Origin: Paenibacillus silvestris
GTDB lineage: Bacteria > Bacillota > Bacilli > Paenibacillales > NBRC-103111
Direction of reading: 5' to 3'
Assembly (NCBI RefSeq): GCF_009882985.1
Contig: NZ_WTUZ01000020.1
Span: forward strand, 1 to 64,000
Length of the DNA: 64,000 nucleotides
Shown here: one piece after another, positions 17,968 through 26,305 of the stretch
How positions within the stretch are numbered: the first letter of the stretch is position 1
How the letters are laid out: each line of letters starts with the position of its first letter
The notes under the pieces: model-generated
What the model was told of the DNA's origin: nothing
The model's input: the letters and a program-made list of their open reading frames with translations, nothing else
The model's database searches: none
Made by a program: the position numbers and the translations under genes

Positions 17968-18870
17968 ATGAATATGAACCAGTTGGAAACGTTGCTCACG
18001 ATTTCCAAGACGATGAGCTTCCGTAAAGCTGGCGAAATTCTCAACTTGACCCAACCTGCCGTTTCCGCGCAAATTAAGAGCCTAGAAGACGAATTCGGCA
18101 CGATTCTCATCGATCGCAACCAGCCTGTCACGTTAACAGACAGCGGTAAGCTATTCCTGGAGCATGCTGAGAAAATGCTGCGGATCGCCAGTGACCTCAA
18201 GCAGCGCTTGTCAGATTTACACCAAACACCTCAAGGCCATATCCACATCGGCACGACGACCTCAATTGCCATGCAAATTTTACCGCGGGTGCTTTCTTAT
18301 TTCCAAGACCAATTCCCTTTGATCAAAACGACTATTCACTCCATGACATCTTCGCAAATTATGACCTCTGTTGAGAATAGTCAAATCGATATCGGGATTA
18401 CGTATTTATTTGAGAAAAATCAAGCCTTAGAAACTTCCGTGCTGTATTACGACAATTTCGAGCTCGTTGTATCGACGCAGCACCCGCTCAGCCGATTCGC
18501 CCACTTGTCCATTGAAAAGCTGCGCAATATTTCATTCATTATGCTCTCTCCAGAAACCGCTGGGAGACGATTCGTCGATCAAGTTTTCAAAAACTATGAT
18601 GTCTCGCCGCATATTGTCATGGAGCTATCCAGCAGTGAAGAAGTGAAGCGCATGGTCGAGTTGAATCTTGGCGTCGCCATTATTTCCAAGCTGTCTGTAG
18701 CGGATGAGCTGCGGCACGGCACTTTGAAAATAGTGAAAGTAAATGAGTTGGATATTACCCATCCTGTAGGTGTAGTATATAAGTCGGGACGTTACTTAAA
18801 TTCTGCTATGCAGCAGTTCCTTCGAGATTTAAAAGGTATGCCGGAAACCCAATTTCTCGGCTCAGAATAA
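17968..18870 (+). CDS. LysR-family transcriptional regulator
   Basis: 300 residues. The N-terminal winged HTH (residues 3-62, SFRKAGEILNLTQPAVSAQI and DRNQPVTLTDSG) is typical, and the rest is a periplasmic-binding-like effector domain (FELVVSTQHPL, then the FVDQVF and RMVELNLGVAII blocks). AGGAGG sits 7 nt before the ATG. The histidinol-phosphatase-like gene follows 27 nt downstream and may be co-transcribed, whereas most LysR targets are divergent; here the divergent neighbour is the drug exporter. Confidence 0.9.
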   Translation: MNMNQLETLLTISKTMSFRKAGEILNLTQPAVSAQIKSLEDEFGTILIDRNQPVTLTDSGKLFLEHAEKMLRIASDLKQRLSDLHQTPQGHIHIGTTTSIAMQILPRVLSYFQDQFPLIKTTIHSMTSSQIMTSVENSQIDIGITYLFEKNQALETSVLYYDNFELVVSTQHPLSRFAHLSIEKLRNISFIMLSPETAGRRFVDQVFKNYDVSPHIVMELSSSEEVKRMVELNLGVAIISKLSVADELRHGTLKIVKVNELDITHPVGVVYKSGRYLNSAMQQFLRDLKGMPETQFLGSE

Positions 18871-18897
18871 ACTAACAGGCTTAGGAGGTATTCTCGT

Positions 18898-19704
18898 ATG
18901 AAATTCGACCTACATACCCATCACGATCGGTGCGGGCACGCCCAGGATAAAATTCGCGACTATATCGAAGCCGCCATTGCCGGCGGTCTACAGGCGATTG
19001 GAATCTCAGACCACTCTCCCTACTTCGGAAGTCCGGAAGATCACGCACAACCTTTAATCGCCATGGCCAAAAGCGAATTTCCCCGATACATCGAGGAAGT
19101 GCTTCAGCTTAAAAAAGAATACGAAGGTAAAATTGATGTACTGTTAGGCGTAGAATCCGACTATTTCCCTGAGCATGTTGATGTCTACCGTCAGGAGTAC
19201 GCCAAATATCCGTTCGACTACATTATTGGTTCCGTGCACTTATCCGGCGGTGTCAGTATTTTCAATCGCAACAGGTGGAAAAATTTGAATGATATGCAGA
19301 AAATCGAGCATAAAGAAGAGTACTATCGTCTTATTGCAGAATCGGCTCGCTCCGGCATGTTCAACATCCTTGGACATATTGATGCTATGAAAGGCTTTTA
19401 TCCAGCTTTCTCTGACATCCCGACACCAGCAGTCAACGAAACTTTGAAAGTCATTGGTGAGTCTGGTGTAGCCATCGAAATCAATACATCAGGTAAGACC
19501 AAAGATGTCGGAGGCTGGTACCCTTCGCACGCGATGTTAGAACAAGCCCTTCACTATGGCGTTGAGGTAACGTTCGGCTCTGATGCGCATATCCCAAGCC
19601 GCGTTGGCGATGACTGGGAAGATGTGAGCAAAACGCTGAAAGAGATTGGCTTCAAACATTGGGTTTACTTCAAAAATAAACAAAAACAAGTTGTCCCTCT
19701 ATAA
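18898..19704 (+). CDS. Histidinol-phosphatase, PHP family (HisJ/HisK type)
   Basis: 268 residues. The PHP metal-binding start FDLHTHHD (His6, His8) is followed by GISDHSPY, ESDYFPEH, IGSVHL, LGHID and FGSDAH, the ordered metal ligands of the family. It matches TIGR01856 HisJ in length and in the D-H-x-P signature, so it should dephosphorylate histidinol phosphate in histidine synthesis. No other his genes are nearby, so another phosphoester substrate is possible. AGGAGG precedes the ATG by 7 nt. Confidence 0.85.
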   Translation: MKFDLHTHHDRCGHAQDKIRDYIEAAIAGGLQAIGISDHSPYFGSPEDHAQPLIAMAKSEFPRYIEEVLQLKKEYEGKIDVLLGVESDYFPEHVDVYRQEYAKYPFDYIIGSVHLSGGVSIFNRNRWKNLNDMQKIEHKEEYYRLIAESARSGMFNILGHIDAMKGFYPAFSDIPTPAVNETLKVIGESGVAIEINTSGKTKDVGGWYPSHAMLEQALHYGVEVTFGSDAHIPSRVGDDWEDVSKTLKEIGFKHWVYFKNKQKQVVPL

Positions 19705-19755
19705 AAAAAGGCTGTCCCAAAAGTAGATTGTTCTACTCAGGGGCAGCCTCTTTCG
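19704..19755. terminator. Bidirectional terminator
   Basis: AAAGGCTGTCCC pairs with GGGGCAGCCTCTTT around an inner AGTAGA/TCTACT stem, between convergent genes. Confidence 0.85.
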
Positions 19756-19756
19756 T

Positions 19757-22051
19757 TTAAGTTTCTTTCATAAAACCAAGCTTGGGTTGCAAACACTCTT
19801 GTAATATGGCTTGCGTCTGATCAGCCGGCATGGGTCGGAAGAAGTAGTAGCCTTGAATTTGACTGCAACCATTGGCAACCAGGAAGCGAGCTTGTTCTTC
19901 TGTCTCAACGCCTTCAGCAATGATTTGCAGTTGAAAAGATTTGGCCACTGAAATGATCGCTTTGATCATAGCCCGATCCTTGTCATCGGTTTGTACGCCG
20001 CGGACAAACGATTGGTCCAGCTTAATTTTGGTAACGGGAAACCTTTTTAAATAGCTGAGTGAAGAATAATGCGTGCCGAAATCGTCAACGGAAATCGCAA
20101 TTCCTAACTTACGCAAACGGCCGAGCGCCTCCAGCTGGTCATCCCGCATCGCGACATTTTCTGTGATTTCAATTTCCAGATACTTCGCCTCGAGGCCTGT
20201 TTCGTCCAAAATTTGAATCACTTTATCGACAAACCGATCATCGTTTAACTGCTTAACGGAGAGGTTAACAGATATCGTTAACGGTTCTTCCAATCTGTCA
20301 TGCCAAGACTTCATCTGCAGACATGCTCCCCGCATCACCCACTCACCGATGGCGACGATGAATCCCATTTCTTCAGCAATCGGAATAAATTCTGAAGGGG
20401 AAATGTATCCCTTCAACGTATGATTCCAGCGCAGCAAGGCTTCAACACCTATGACTTTACCCAATAGACAATCAACCTGAGGTTGATAAACAATCTCGAG
20501 TTCGTTCCGTTCAATGGATTGACGAAGGTGGTTCTCCATTTCGAGCTTGGATACGGAATTCATCGCCATTTGCTTATCGAAGAAGCTGTAGGAGCTGCCG
20601 GTCTCTTTTTTGGCCATATACATCGCGATATCCGCATTCTTAAGCAGTGATTCCCATGTCAATCCGCCGTAAGGATATTGTACAATCCCTATGCTTGCAT
20701 TGATGAAAAAAGCACGACCCGCAATCAGGCACGGCGGCTTCATGATCTCAATTAACTGCTCGCAAAAGCGCTGTACGTCCTGTTCATCCGGACAATCTTC
20801 GAGCAGAATCGCAAACTCATCCCCGCCGAATCTGGCGAATGTGTGACAGTGGAGCTCGGATTGCTGAATCCGGTTTACAACCTCACGCAGCATCAGATCA
20901 CCCATATGATGACCATGCGAATCATTGACCATTTTAAAATTATCCAAGTCAAAAAACAGCACCGCCAGCGAAGTATGATTGATTTCGTTGTAGACGATCT
21001 GCTCCTTCAAAACCATTTGAAAATAGGCGCGATTATGAATCCCTGTCAGCACATCATGGTAGGCCAGATAAGACAGCATGTGTTCGGATTCCTGCAGCCT
21101 TTTGGTCGAATCCTGCAGTTCCTGCTGTCCAGCTACCAGTTCCTCATTCACCGCCGTCAAATGTTCATTGGCGAGCTGCAGCTCTTGCGTACGCTCATGA
21201 ACAGACTTGCTTAACGTGTCCCGCTGCCTAACCATATAAAGAAAGAAGAGCAAACCAAGGACCAATATCGTAATGAATGAGGCTCGCGTCACTAAAATCT
21301 GCTGATTGATGCTCTGCGCCGCACTGCTTGGAGGAAGCGCCCCAAGCTCCCAACTATTATCCGCAAGCTCTATGACGGCCTTCGTGTGCTTTGCTTGGAA
21401 AACCGAGTCATCGCCAAAAAAGGCAGGTTGACCTGGGTTGCGGATGGCGAGTCTAGCATTTCTTGGATCCCCATTCTTCATGCCCGCTTCAGCAAGCAAT
21501 TGATCCACATCAACTCCAACGGATACGAATCCCCAGAATTCCCCGTCTTGGTAAATCGCTTTGCGTGCTACTAAACCGTTCATCCCCTGCAGCAGCTTAT
21601 ACGGACCATCCATGGTCATTTTCTTCGTTTGAAGCGCATGTAAAATTTGCTGTTGTACATTCATCCTAGGGTCGTTCAACAAATCCCAATTCAGTATGCT
21701 TTCATTGCCCTTAAGTGGGAACACGTCTTTCACAATTCCTTTGGGCGCGATAATTAAATTAAGTGTTGAAGCCTGTGCTCCAAGATACAGAGAGGCAATG
21801 TAATTCAAAACCTCTTGGTTATCTTTGTTTTCCAAATAATTAGAACTGACATAGGCCTCTAAACTGACCATTAAGTTAAAATTGCGGTCAATCACGGATT
21901 GCAATACCAATGCCCTCGAGGATAATTGCGACTGTTCGGTCATTCTAAGTTCATTAAATAAGGAGTCTTTATACTTACTGAAAACAAACTCAGAGGAAGA
22001 GACCAATAGGATGAAAACTAGAGCTATTATTGTGTACTGCATTGTTTTCAT
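19757..22051 (-). CDS. Membrane sensor with GGDEF and EAL domains (c-di-GMP turnover)
   Basis: 764 residues. TM1 (7-25), an extracellular CHASE-like sensor (about 40-240, with the conserved FWGFV block), TM2 (about 255-275), a coiled coil (275-325), GGDEF (about 325-485) and EAL (about 500-745). The cyclase site is an intact GGDEF (409-413). The phosphodiesterase also looks intact: EALLRW (537-542), NLSVKQL, EITENV, DDFG, KLDQS and AEGVE. Either activity, or both in balance, could control motility and biofilm. The sensor ligand is unknown. It is a lone gene. Confidence 0.93.
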   Translation of the reverse strand: MKTMQYTIIALVFILLVSSSEFVFSKYKDSLFNELRMTEQSQLSSRALVLQSVIDRNFNLMVSLEAYVSSNYLENKDNQEVLNYIASLYLGAQASTLNLIIAPKGIVKDVFPLKGNESILNWDLLNDPRMNVQQQILHALQTKKMTMDGPYKLLQGMNGLVARKAIYQDGEFWGFVSVGVDVDQLLAEAGMKNGDPRNARLAIRNPGQPAFFGDDSVFQAKHTKAVIELADNSWELGALPPSSAAQSINQQILVTRASFITILVLGLLFFLYMVRQRDTLSKSVHERTQELQLANEHLTAVNEELVAGQQELQDSTKRLQESEHMLSYLAYHDVLTGIHNRAYFQMVLKEQIVYNEINHTSLAVLFFDLDNFKMVNDSHGHHMGDLMLREVVNRIQQSELHCHTFARFGGDEFAILLEDCPDEQDVQRFCEQLIEIMKPPCLIAGRAFFINASIGIVQYPYGGLTWESLLKNADIAMYMAKKETGSSYSFFDKQMAMNSVSKLEMENHLRQSIERNELEIVYQPQVDCLLGKVIGVEALLRWNHTLKGYISPSEFIPIAEEMGFIVAIGEWVMRGACLQMKSWHDRLEEPLTISVNLSVKQLNDDRFVDKVIQILDETGLEAKYLEIEITENVAMRDDQLEALGRLRKLGIAISVDDFGTHYSSLSYLKRFPVTKIKLDQSFVRGVQTDDKDRAMIKAIISVAKSFQLQIIAEGVETEEQARFLVANGCSQIQGYYFFRPMPADQTQAILQECLQPKLGFMKET

Positions 22052-22272
22052 GCAACTTTACTCCCGTCAACCCGAAACTTTTTGCGTCATAATTCGACAT
22101 CATTCCTCTCTATTATTTCATCTGCGAACCACTAGATCAATCTTTTTATTCGAATGGCGCTACTTCCAAAATCAGGATATATCAAATAACTTGGAGCCGG
22201 AATAGGTCTTGCACTTTTCCCAGATAGTGTGAAACAATAGAGGCAAGTCACACCCTTGTGGGGGGATGTCCA

Positions 22273-23157
22273 ATGAAGACTCATCTCGGAACACTCGGAA
22301 ATCTGCGTCCTACGGTTAACTTTAGTAATTATTTTCAAGCTGCAGCCGGTACTTTTTGGGGACCACGGACGATTCCTGACTGCCAGCTCATCCTTCTGGT
22401 TGCTGGATCTGCCAGTTTCGAATTCGCAGGGAAATGCCTGAATTTACTGCCGGGGAATTGTCTGTTCTATGGCTCAGACACGCCGCATCGTTTGGCGATT
22501 TCATCAAGCGGTCCCTCGACGCTGGGCAGCATCCATTTCAGCTGGGACTCCGTCTCGAGTGAAGCTATTCATCCAGAACCGACCATCATTTTACATACGA
22601 GAGATCAGCTAGTAAGACCTGCCAAAACCTATACCGTTCATGTGGAAGGTCATGGAGACGTGGATATGTGGCATTTCTACGAGTTTACACAGCTGGAAAG
22701 CCTGTTCGCGCGAATTGCCAAGGAATTCGTCCATCAGGAGCCTGGCTATGGTTCGATTGCTCGCGGTTATCTCATTCAAATCCTTACGTCCTTGATACGC
22801 TACCAAATGGACAAACGGTTTCGCGCTGCAACCGAGCACAGCAAAATTGCAGCATCCATTGAGGCGATTCGGCAAGATGCGTCCCGCAATTGGTCGACGC
22901 CTGAGCTTGCTGCTATATGCGGCTACCATCCCACTTACTTCGCAGAGCTGTTCCGCGAAGCAACCGGCTATGCCCCGAAGCACTATTTGGTTCTGGAAAG
23001 AGTGAAACAAGCGCAGCTGCTCCTGCTGCACGAACCCACGATTGAAGCCGTTGCGATGAAATTAGGATATTCCAGCATTCATTATTTTTGCCGAAATTTC
23101 AAGGCTGTTACCGGGCTGACCCCAACGGAGTTTAAACAACGCAATGTCGAGCTTTAG
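22273..23157 (+). CDS. AraC-family transcriptional regulator
   Basis: About 294 residues. An N-terminal cupin-like ligand domain (about 10-100) is followed by the paired HTH of AraC at the C-terminus (about 190-290: STPELAAICGYHPTYFAELF and TIEAVAMKLGYSSIHYFCRNF). The start at 22273 is preferred because GGGGGG lies 7 nt upstream. The orphan ParB-like gene follows 34 bp downstream. The target is unknown; cupin-AraC regulators usually sense sugars. Confidence 0.88.
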   Translation: MKTHLGTLGNLRPTVNFSNYFQAAAGTFWGPRTIPDCQLILLVAGSASFEFAGKCLNLLPGNCLFYGSDTPHRLAISSSGPSTLGSIHFSWDSVSSEAIHPEPTIILHTRDQLVRPAKTYTVHVEGHGDVDMWHFYEFTQLESLFARIAKEFVHQEPGYGSIARGYLIQILTSLIRYQMDKRFRAATEHSKIAASIEAIRQDASRNWSTPELAAICGYHPTYFAELFREATGYAPKHYLVLERVKQAQLLLLHEPTIEAVAMKLGYSSIHYFCRNFKAVTGLTPTEFKQRNVEL

Positions 23158-23191
23158 ATTTAGATGAAACCTGAACGATTGGAGATATGTT

Positions 23192-24262
23192 ATGGACATT
23201 ATTGAAATTCCTATCGCATTAATTGATGAAGACACGGACCAGCCCAGATATCAGTTCGATGAAGAAGCCCTTCAAGAACTCATGAAAAGTATTGAGGAAA
23301 TTGGTTTGCTTTCACCGATTAAAGTAAGAACAACAGCTAACAACCGCTACAAAATCATTTATGGGAACCGCAGGTATAAAGCCAGTAAAATGCTCGGAAA
23401 GCCAACCATGTCCTGTATTGTGTCTACTGTGACAGATGAGATGGAAATCTATTTGGAGCAAATTGCGGAGAACTTGACGCGGGAAGGCTTTTCCCCGATT
23501 GAGGAAGCCGAGGCTTTTCATAAGCTGATGAACGATGCGAAATTCAGCTCTTCTATTAAATACCTCTCCAGTAAACTAGGTAAACCTGAATCTTACATCA
23601 AAAATAAATGTGATCTATTAAAATTCGGCAACAGTGTCAAAAAGCTGATCGTTAGCGGCACAGAAATTCGCAAGGACAAGCTGACAGAAGATCAACTGCT
23701 GCCAATTAAGGATTTGGCCATCGAGCATCGTGATCCACTTGCCTTGATTATTGCCAGAGACGAAATGCCGGTAAGCGACGTGAAAAAAATCGCCAAAATG
23801 TTCAAGGATAAAGAGATTTCGGAGAGCACCAAAGGGAAGCTCTTGTACAAATCGGGGAACGAATTGGTCGAAACGTGGTCTGTTTTTCAAAACAACCGCG
23901 CAGAACGGGCTAAACCTGCTCCTGCCAAGGCTCCAACTAAAGTGCAGAAAGCAGAAAAAGCCAGCACGGCAATCGATACGCCTCTGGCGGAGCACAACGG
24001 GCTATCCTTGCCAAGCAGCCCATCTCAACAAGATGAGACGGCGACAATAACGACAATGGCAATGGCCCCTATTCAAATTAAGCTGCAGCAGCTTCTCTCC
24101 GTTGTACAAGCTCCAAGTACGAGCGATTTGCAGAGCGAGGCTTCCAAGCTCGACGACAGCGACAAAGACAAGTTTCTGAGCGATGTCAGTACACTGGTCG
24201 AGCATTTGGAAAAGCAATTAGATGAATGGAAAAAAGTCAGAGAGCTTGCTCTTTCAAAATAG
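23192..24262 (+). CDS. ParB/Spo0J-like DNA-binding protein (orphan)
   Basis: 356 residues. The ParB N-domain (about 1-100) has DQPRYQF near 16, then IYGNRRYKASKML, the arginine patch that binds CTP in ParB, here GNRR instead of GERR. ENLTREGFSPIEEAEAF and a central HTH (YLSSKLGKPESYIKNKCDLL, about 130-150) follow. Residues 225-290 are low-complexity linker, and the C-terminal helix may dimerise. No parA or parS-like dyad is next to it, so it may be a Noc-like or other regulator rather than a partition protein. Its 3' end overlaps the convergent GNAT gene by 9 nt. Confidence 0.82.
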   Translation: MDIIEIPIALIDEDTDQPRYQFDEEALQELMKSIEEIGLLSPIKVRTTANNRYKIIYGNRRYKASKMLGKPTMSCIVSTVTDEMEIYLEQIAENLTREGFSPIEEAEAFHKLMNDAKFSSSIKYLSSKLGKPESYIKNKCDLLKFGNSVKKLIVSGTEIRKDKLTEDQLLPIKDLAIEHRDPLALIIARDEMPVSDVKKIAKMFKDKEISESTKGKLLYKSGNELVETWSVFQNNRAERAKPAPAKAPTKVQKAEKASTAIDTPLAEHNGLSLPSSPSQQDETATITTMAMAPIQIKLQQLLSVVQAPSTSDLQSEASKLDDSDKDKFLSDVSTLVEHLEKQLDEWKKVRELALSK

Positions 24263-24757
24263 CTTCTTAGCATAACAGTGCCTCGGCAGACCACCGTACA
24301 TCGGGCGGGAGAATTGCAGCGTTAATCCAGCTGATTCTAGATTTTGGCGGCTTACTACGTTGTCTGGGTGAACAGTTGCATAGAGATATAGCATATCCTT
24401 CTCCCGTGCGCGCTGTTCTCTGAAGGCGTGGAAACGCCGCTGCAGTCCTTGTCCTCTCGCTGATTCATGGACGATGGTGCCTTCCAGGGAAGCAACTCTA
24501 GGCAGCTCTGCCTCTGGTACGCCAAACTCACGTCCGAGATTACTGGCGCTTAACCCAGGGAACGCGATCACCGTATAAGCAACGAGTGTATCTCCCAGAT
24601 AAGCGCCATACATCTCACCTTTTTGCTCAACATATTCGTACAGTGCTTCCAAACGATCCATGGAATATAGAGCGCTGGACGGCAGCCGTGAAACCACACC
24701 CACGAGCAGTTCTTGCACCTGTGGGACGTCCTGCTCCCCTAGTCGTCTTATGTCCAA
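24254..24757 (-). CDS. GNAT-family N-acetyltransferase
   Basis: About 167 residues. The acetyl-CoA pyrophosphate loop is ESARGQGLQRRF, with the following ATVHPDNVVSRQNLESAGL typical of the C-terminal GNAT strand. The start is TTG at 24757: AAGGAGG lies 11 nt upstream and it begins after the CYTH gene stop, whereas the longer frame would run into that gene. The substrate is unknown. It is probably in an operon with the CYTH gene. Confidence 0.8.
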   Translation of the reverse strand: MDIRRLGEQDVPQVQELLVGVVSRLPSSALYSMDRLEALYEYVEQKGEMYGAYLGDTLVAYTVIAFPGLSASNLGREFGVPEAELPRVASLEGTIVHESARGQGLQRRFHAFREQRAREKDMLYLYATVHPDNVVSRQNLESAGLTLQFSRPMYGGLPRHCYAKKLF

Positions 24758-24788
24758 AATGAGATGTCCCTCCTTCAAGTGTTCTTCT

Positions 24789-25295
24789 TTAATCCCCCAT
24801 GGCAGACTTCTTTTGCAAGGCAACCCACATGGACTTGTTACGGAATTCGTCCTCAGAGCCCAGCTCACGTCCGAACCATGCAGGAGCTACAAATTGCTCA
24901 GCCGCTTCGATGCTCGGAAACTCGACCTCAACCACCGCTAAATCTACTTGCTTGTATTCGTCAATTTCAAAGTAAAGCCCCGCATGTTCAACCGTAGTAC
25001 GAATCTTCTCTAACGGAATCAACCCCGTGTGATCCAACAACTGTTTATAGACAGTCTCAGAGATGTTGTACTCAATTTCTTCCCGAACCATTCCATGACC
25101 GGATTTGAACGTATGTGTAAAATGCGACTCGCCAGAGCTATCAACCAGCTGACGCACCCGAATTTCCTGATCCTCCGAAAAAGCTAAATACGTTTGATAA
25201 ATGTACTGCTTGGATACTAGCTTAATTTCTTGCTTGTCCAACTCAGCTGCAGGAAATGCAGGCAATAAAAATTTTTTCTCAATTTCGGCACTCAT
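24789..25295 (-). CDS. CYTH-domain protein (triphosphate tunnel family)
   Basis: 168 residues. It begins with the ExExK signature (EIEKK, residues 4-8) of the CYTH/triphosphate-tunnel family, with alternating acidic and basic strands (RVRQLV, TFKSG, REEIEYNIS, EVEFPS) that line the metal-triphosphate tunnel. Family members hydrolyse thiamine triphosphate or tripolyphosphate, or cyclise ATP. Which reaction applies here is not determinable. AGAGGGGCT lies ahead of the ATG. Confidence 0.88.
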   Translation of the reverse strand: MSAEIEKKFLLPAFPAAELDKQEIKLVSKQYIYQTYLAFSEDQEIRVRQLVDSSGESHFTHTFKSGHGMVREEIEYNISETVYKQLLDHTGLIPLEKIRTTVEHAGLYFEIDEYKQVDLAVVEVEFPSIEAAEQFVAPAWFGRELGSEDEFRNKSMWVALQKKSAMGD

Positions 25296-25373
25296 AGGTA
25301 AAGCCCCTCTCCCAAACCAAATCTTATTTTAAACATCATTTTACCATAAAAATGCTTGCGCAACCTGACCGAG

Positions 25374-26192
25374 CTATTTATGCAAAGCTCTGAATCGAGC
25401 TGGGGAAACTTCATTCCATGCCCGAAACATTTTACCAAAATGAAACTCATCAGCAAAACCGCAAGCGACCGCGATCGCTTTCATAGGCTCTTCCGTTAGC
25501 AGCAGCAATGTTTTGGCTTTCTCATTACGAATTCGGTTCAAGTACTCCTTGGGGGATATACCGGTTTGCTGCATAAACATTTTCCGTAATTGAGACACAG
25601 AAATATGAAAATTCCGCGCCAGCTCCTCCATCTTGAGAGGACGGTTGTAGCAGGTTTCCATCCAAAACTTCGCTTGCTGATAAGCTTTCATATACGGGTC
25701 AGTCGATGCGTGCGTGTCTCTCATATAATGAAGCAATCTGGATAGCACATATTGAAACTCGGCTTGTCTTTCATGCGGATCAGTCCCTTGGATCGACCAC
25801 ATTTGCTTAAACTGTTCATGAATCCATACGGCCTGTTCCGGGGAATACAGTTTGATAAAAGGCAGGTCAAGCGTGTCTAGATACACTGGCTTTTGCCAGA
25901 TCGCATGCTCGTAAGGCACATCAAAAGCATCAAATAAAAGCATTCGGATGTAGAGCGGTTGATCGGTGGAAGATGACATCGTCAGAGAAAAACCGGGTTT
26001 CAGATAGATCAGCGTCCCTGTCTTCACTTGGATGGGCTCTTCGTCAGGTGAATGCGAAAATTCCCCCTCCCCGCTCATGATCCAGTAAAGCGAATGAACA
26101 TCCATCGTATTGCGAATATCCTTCCAGCCAGGTACGGGAAGCTTCTCATAAGTTAGACGAAGATGATAAATTCTGTGAGCTTTCGATTCCAT
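25374..26192 (-). CDS. AraC-family regulator, divergent from GH2 gene
   Basis: 272 residues: an N-terminal AraC-binding/cupin domain (about 20-110) and a C-terminal double HTH (about 170-270: KMEELARNFHISVSQLRKMF and MKAIAVACGFADEFHFGKMF). It is divergent from the GH2 glycosidase across a 113-bp gap containing a TTGACA-type -35 and a GATAAA/TTTATC dyad, so it likely activates that gene in response to a glucuronide or galactoside. Confidence 0.88.
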   Translation of the reverse strand: MESKAHRIYHLRLTYEKLPVPGWKDIRNTMDVHSLYWIMSGEGEFSHSPDEEPIQVKTGTLIYLKPGFSLTMSSSTDQPLYIRMLLFDAFDVPYEHAIWQKPVYLDTLDLPFIKLYSPEQAVWIHEQFKQMWSIQGTDPHERQAEFQYVLSRLLHYMRDTHASTDPYMKAYQQAKFWMETCYNRPLKMEELARNFHISVSQLRKMFMQQTGISPKEYLNRIRNEKAKTLLLLTEEPMKAIAVACGFADEFHFGKMFRAWNEVSPARFRALHK

Positions 26193-26225
26193 ATAGCCAC
26201 CACCTGCAAAGCGATTTTGACAAAT

Positions 26226-26241
26226 GATAAAATCCTTTATC
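26226..26241. promoter_or_regulatory. Dyad GATAAAATCCTTTATC in the araC/GH2 intergenic region
   Basis: A 6-bp-armed dyad in the divergent control region, adjacent to TTGACA (26217-26222) on the plus strand. Candidate AraC or promoter-overlapping site. Confidence 0.35.
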
Positions 26242-26305
26242 CATAGATCATACCCATTCCTCCATGATACGCTTTACGAAACAGACATGAAAGGGGATTT
26301 TTCCT

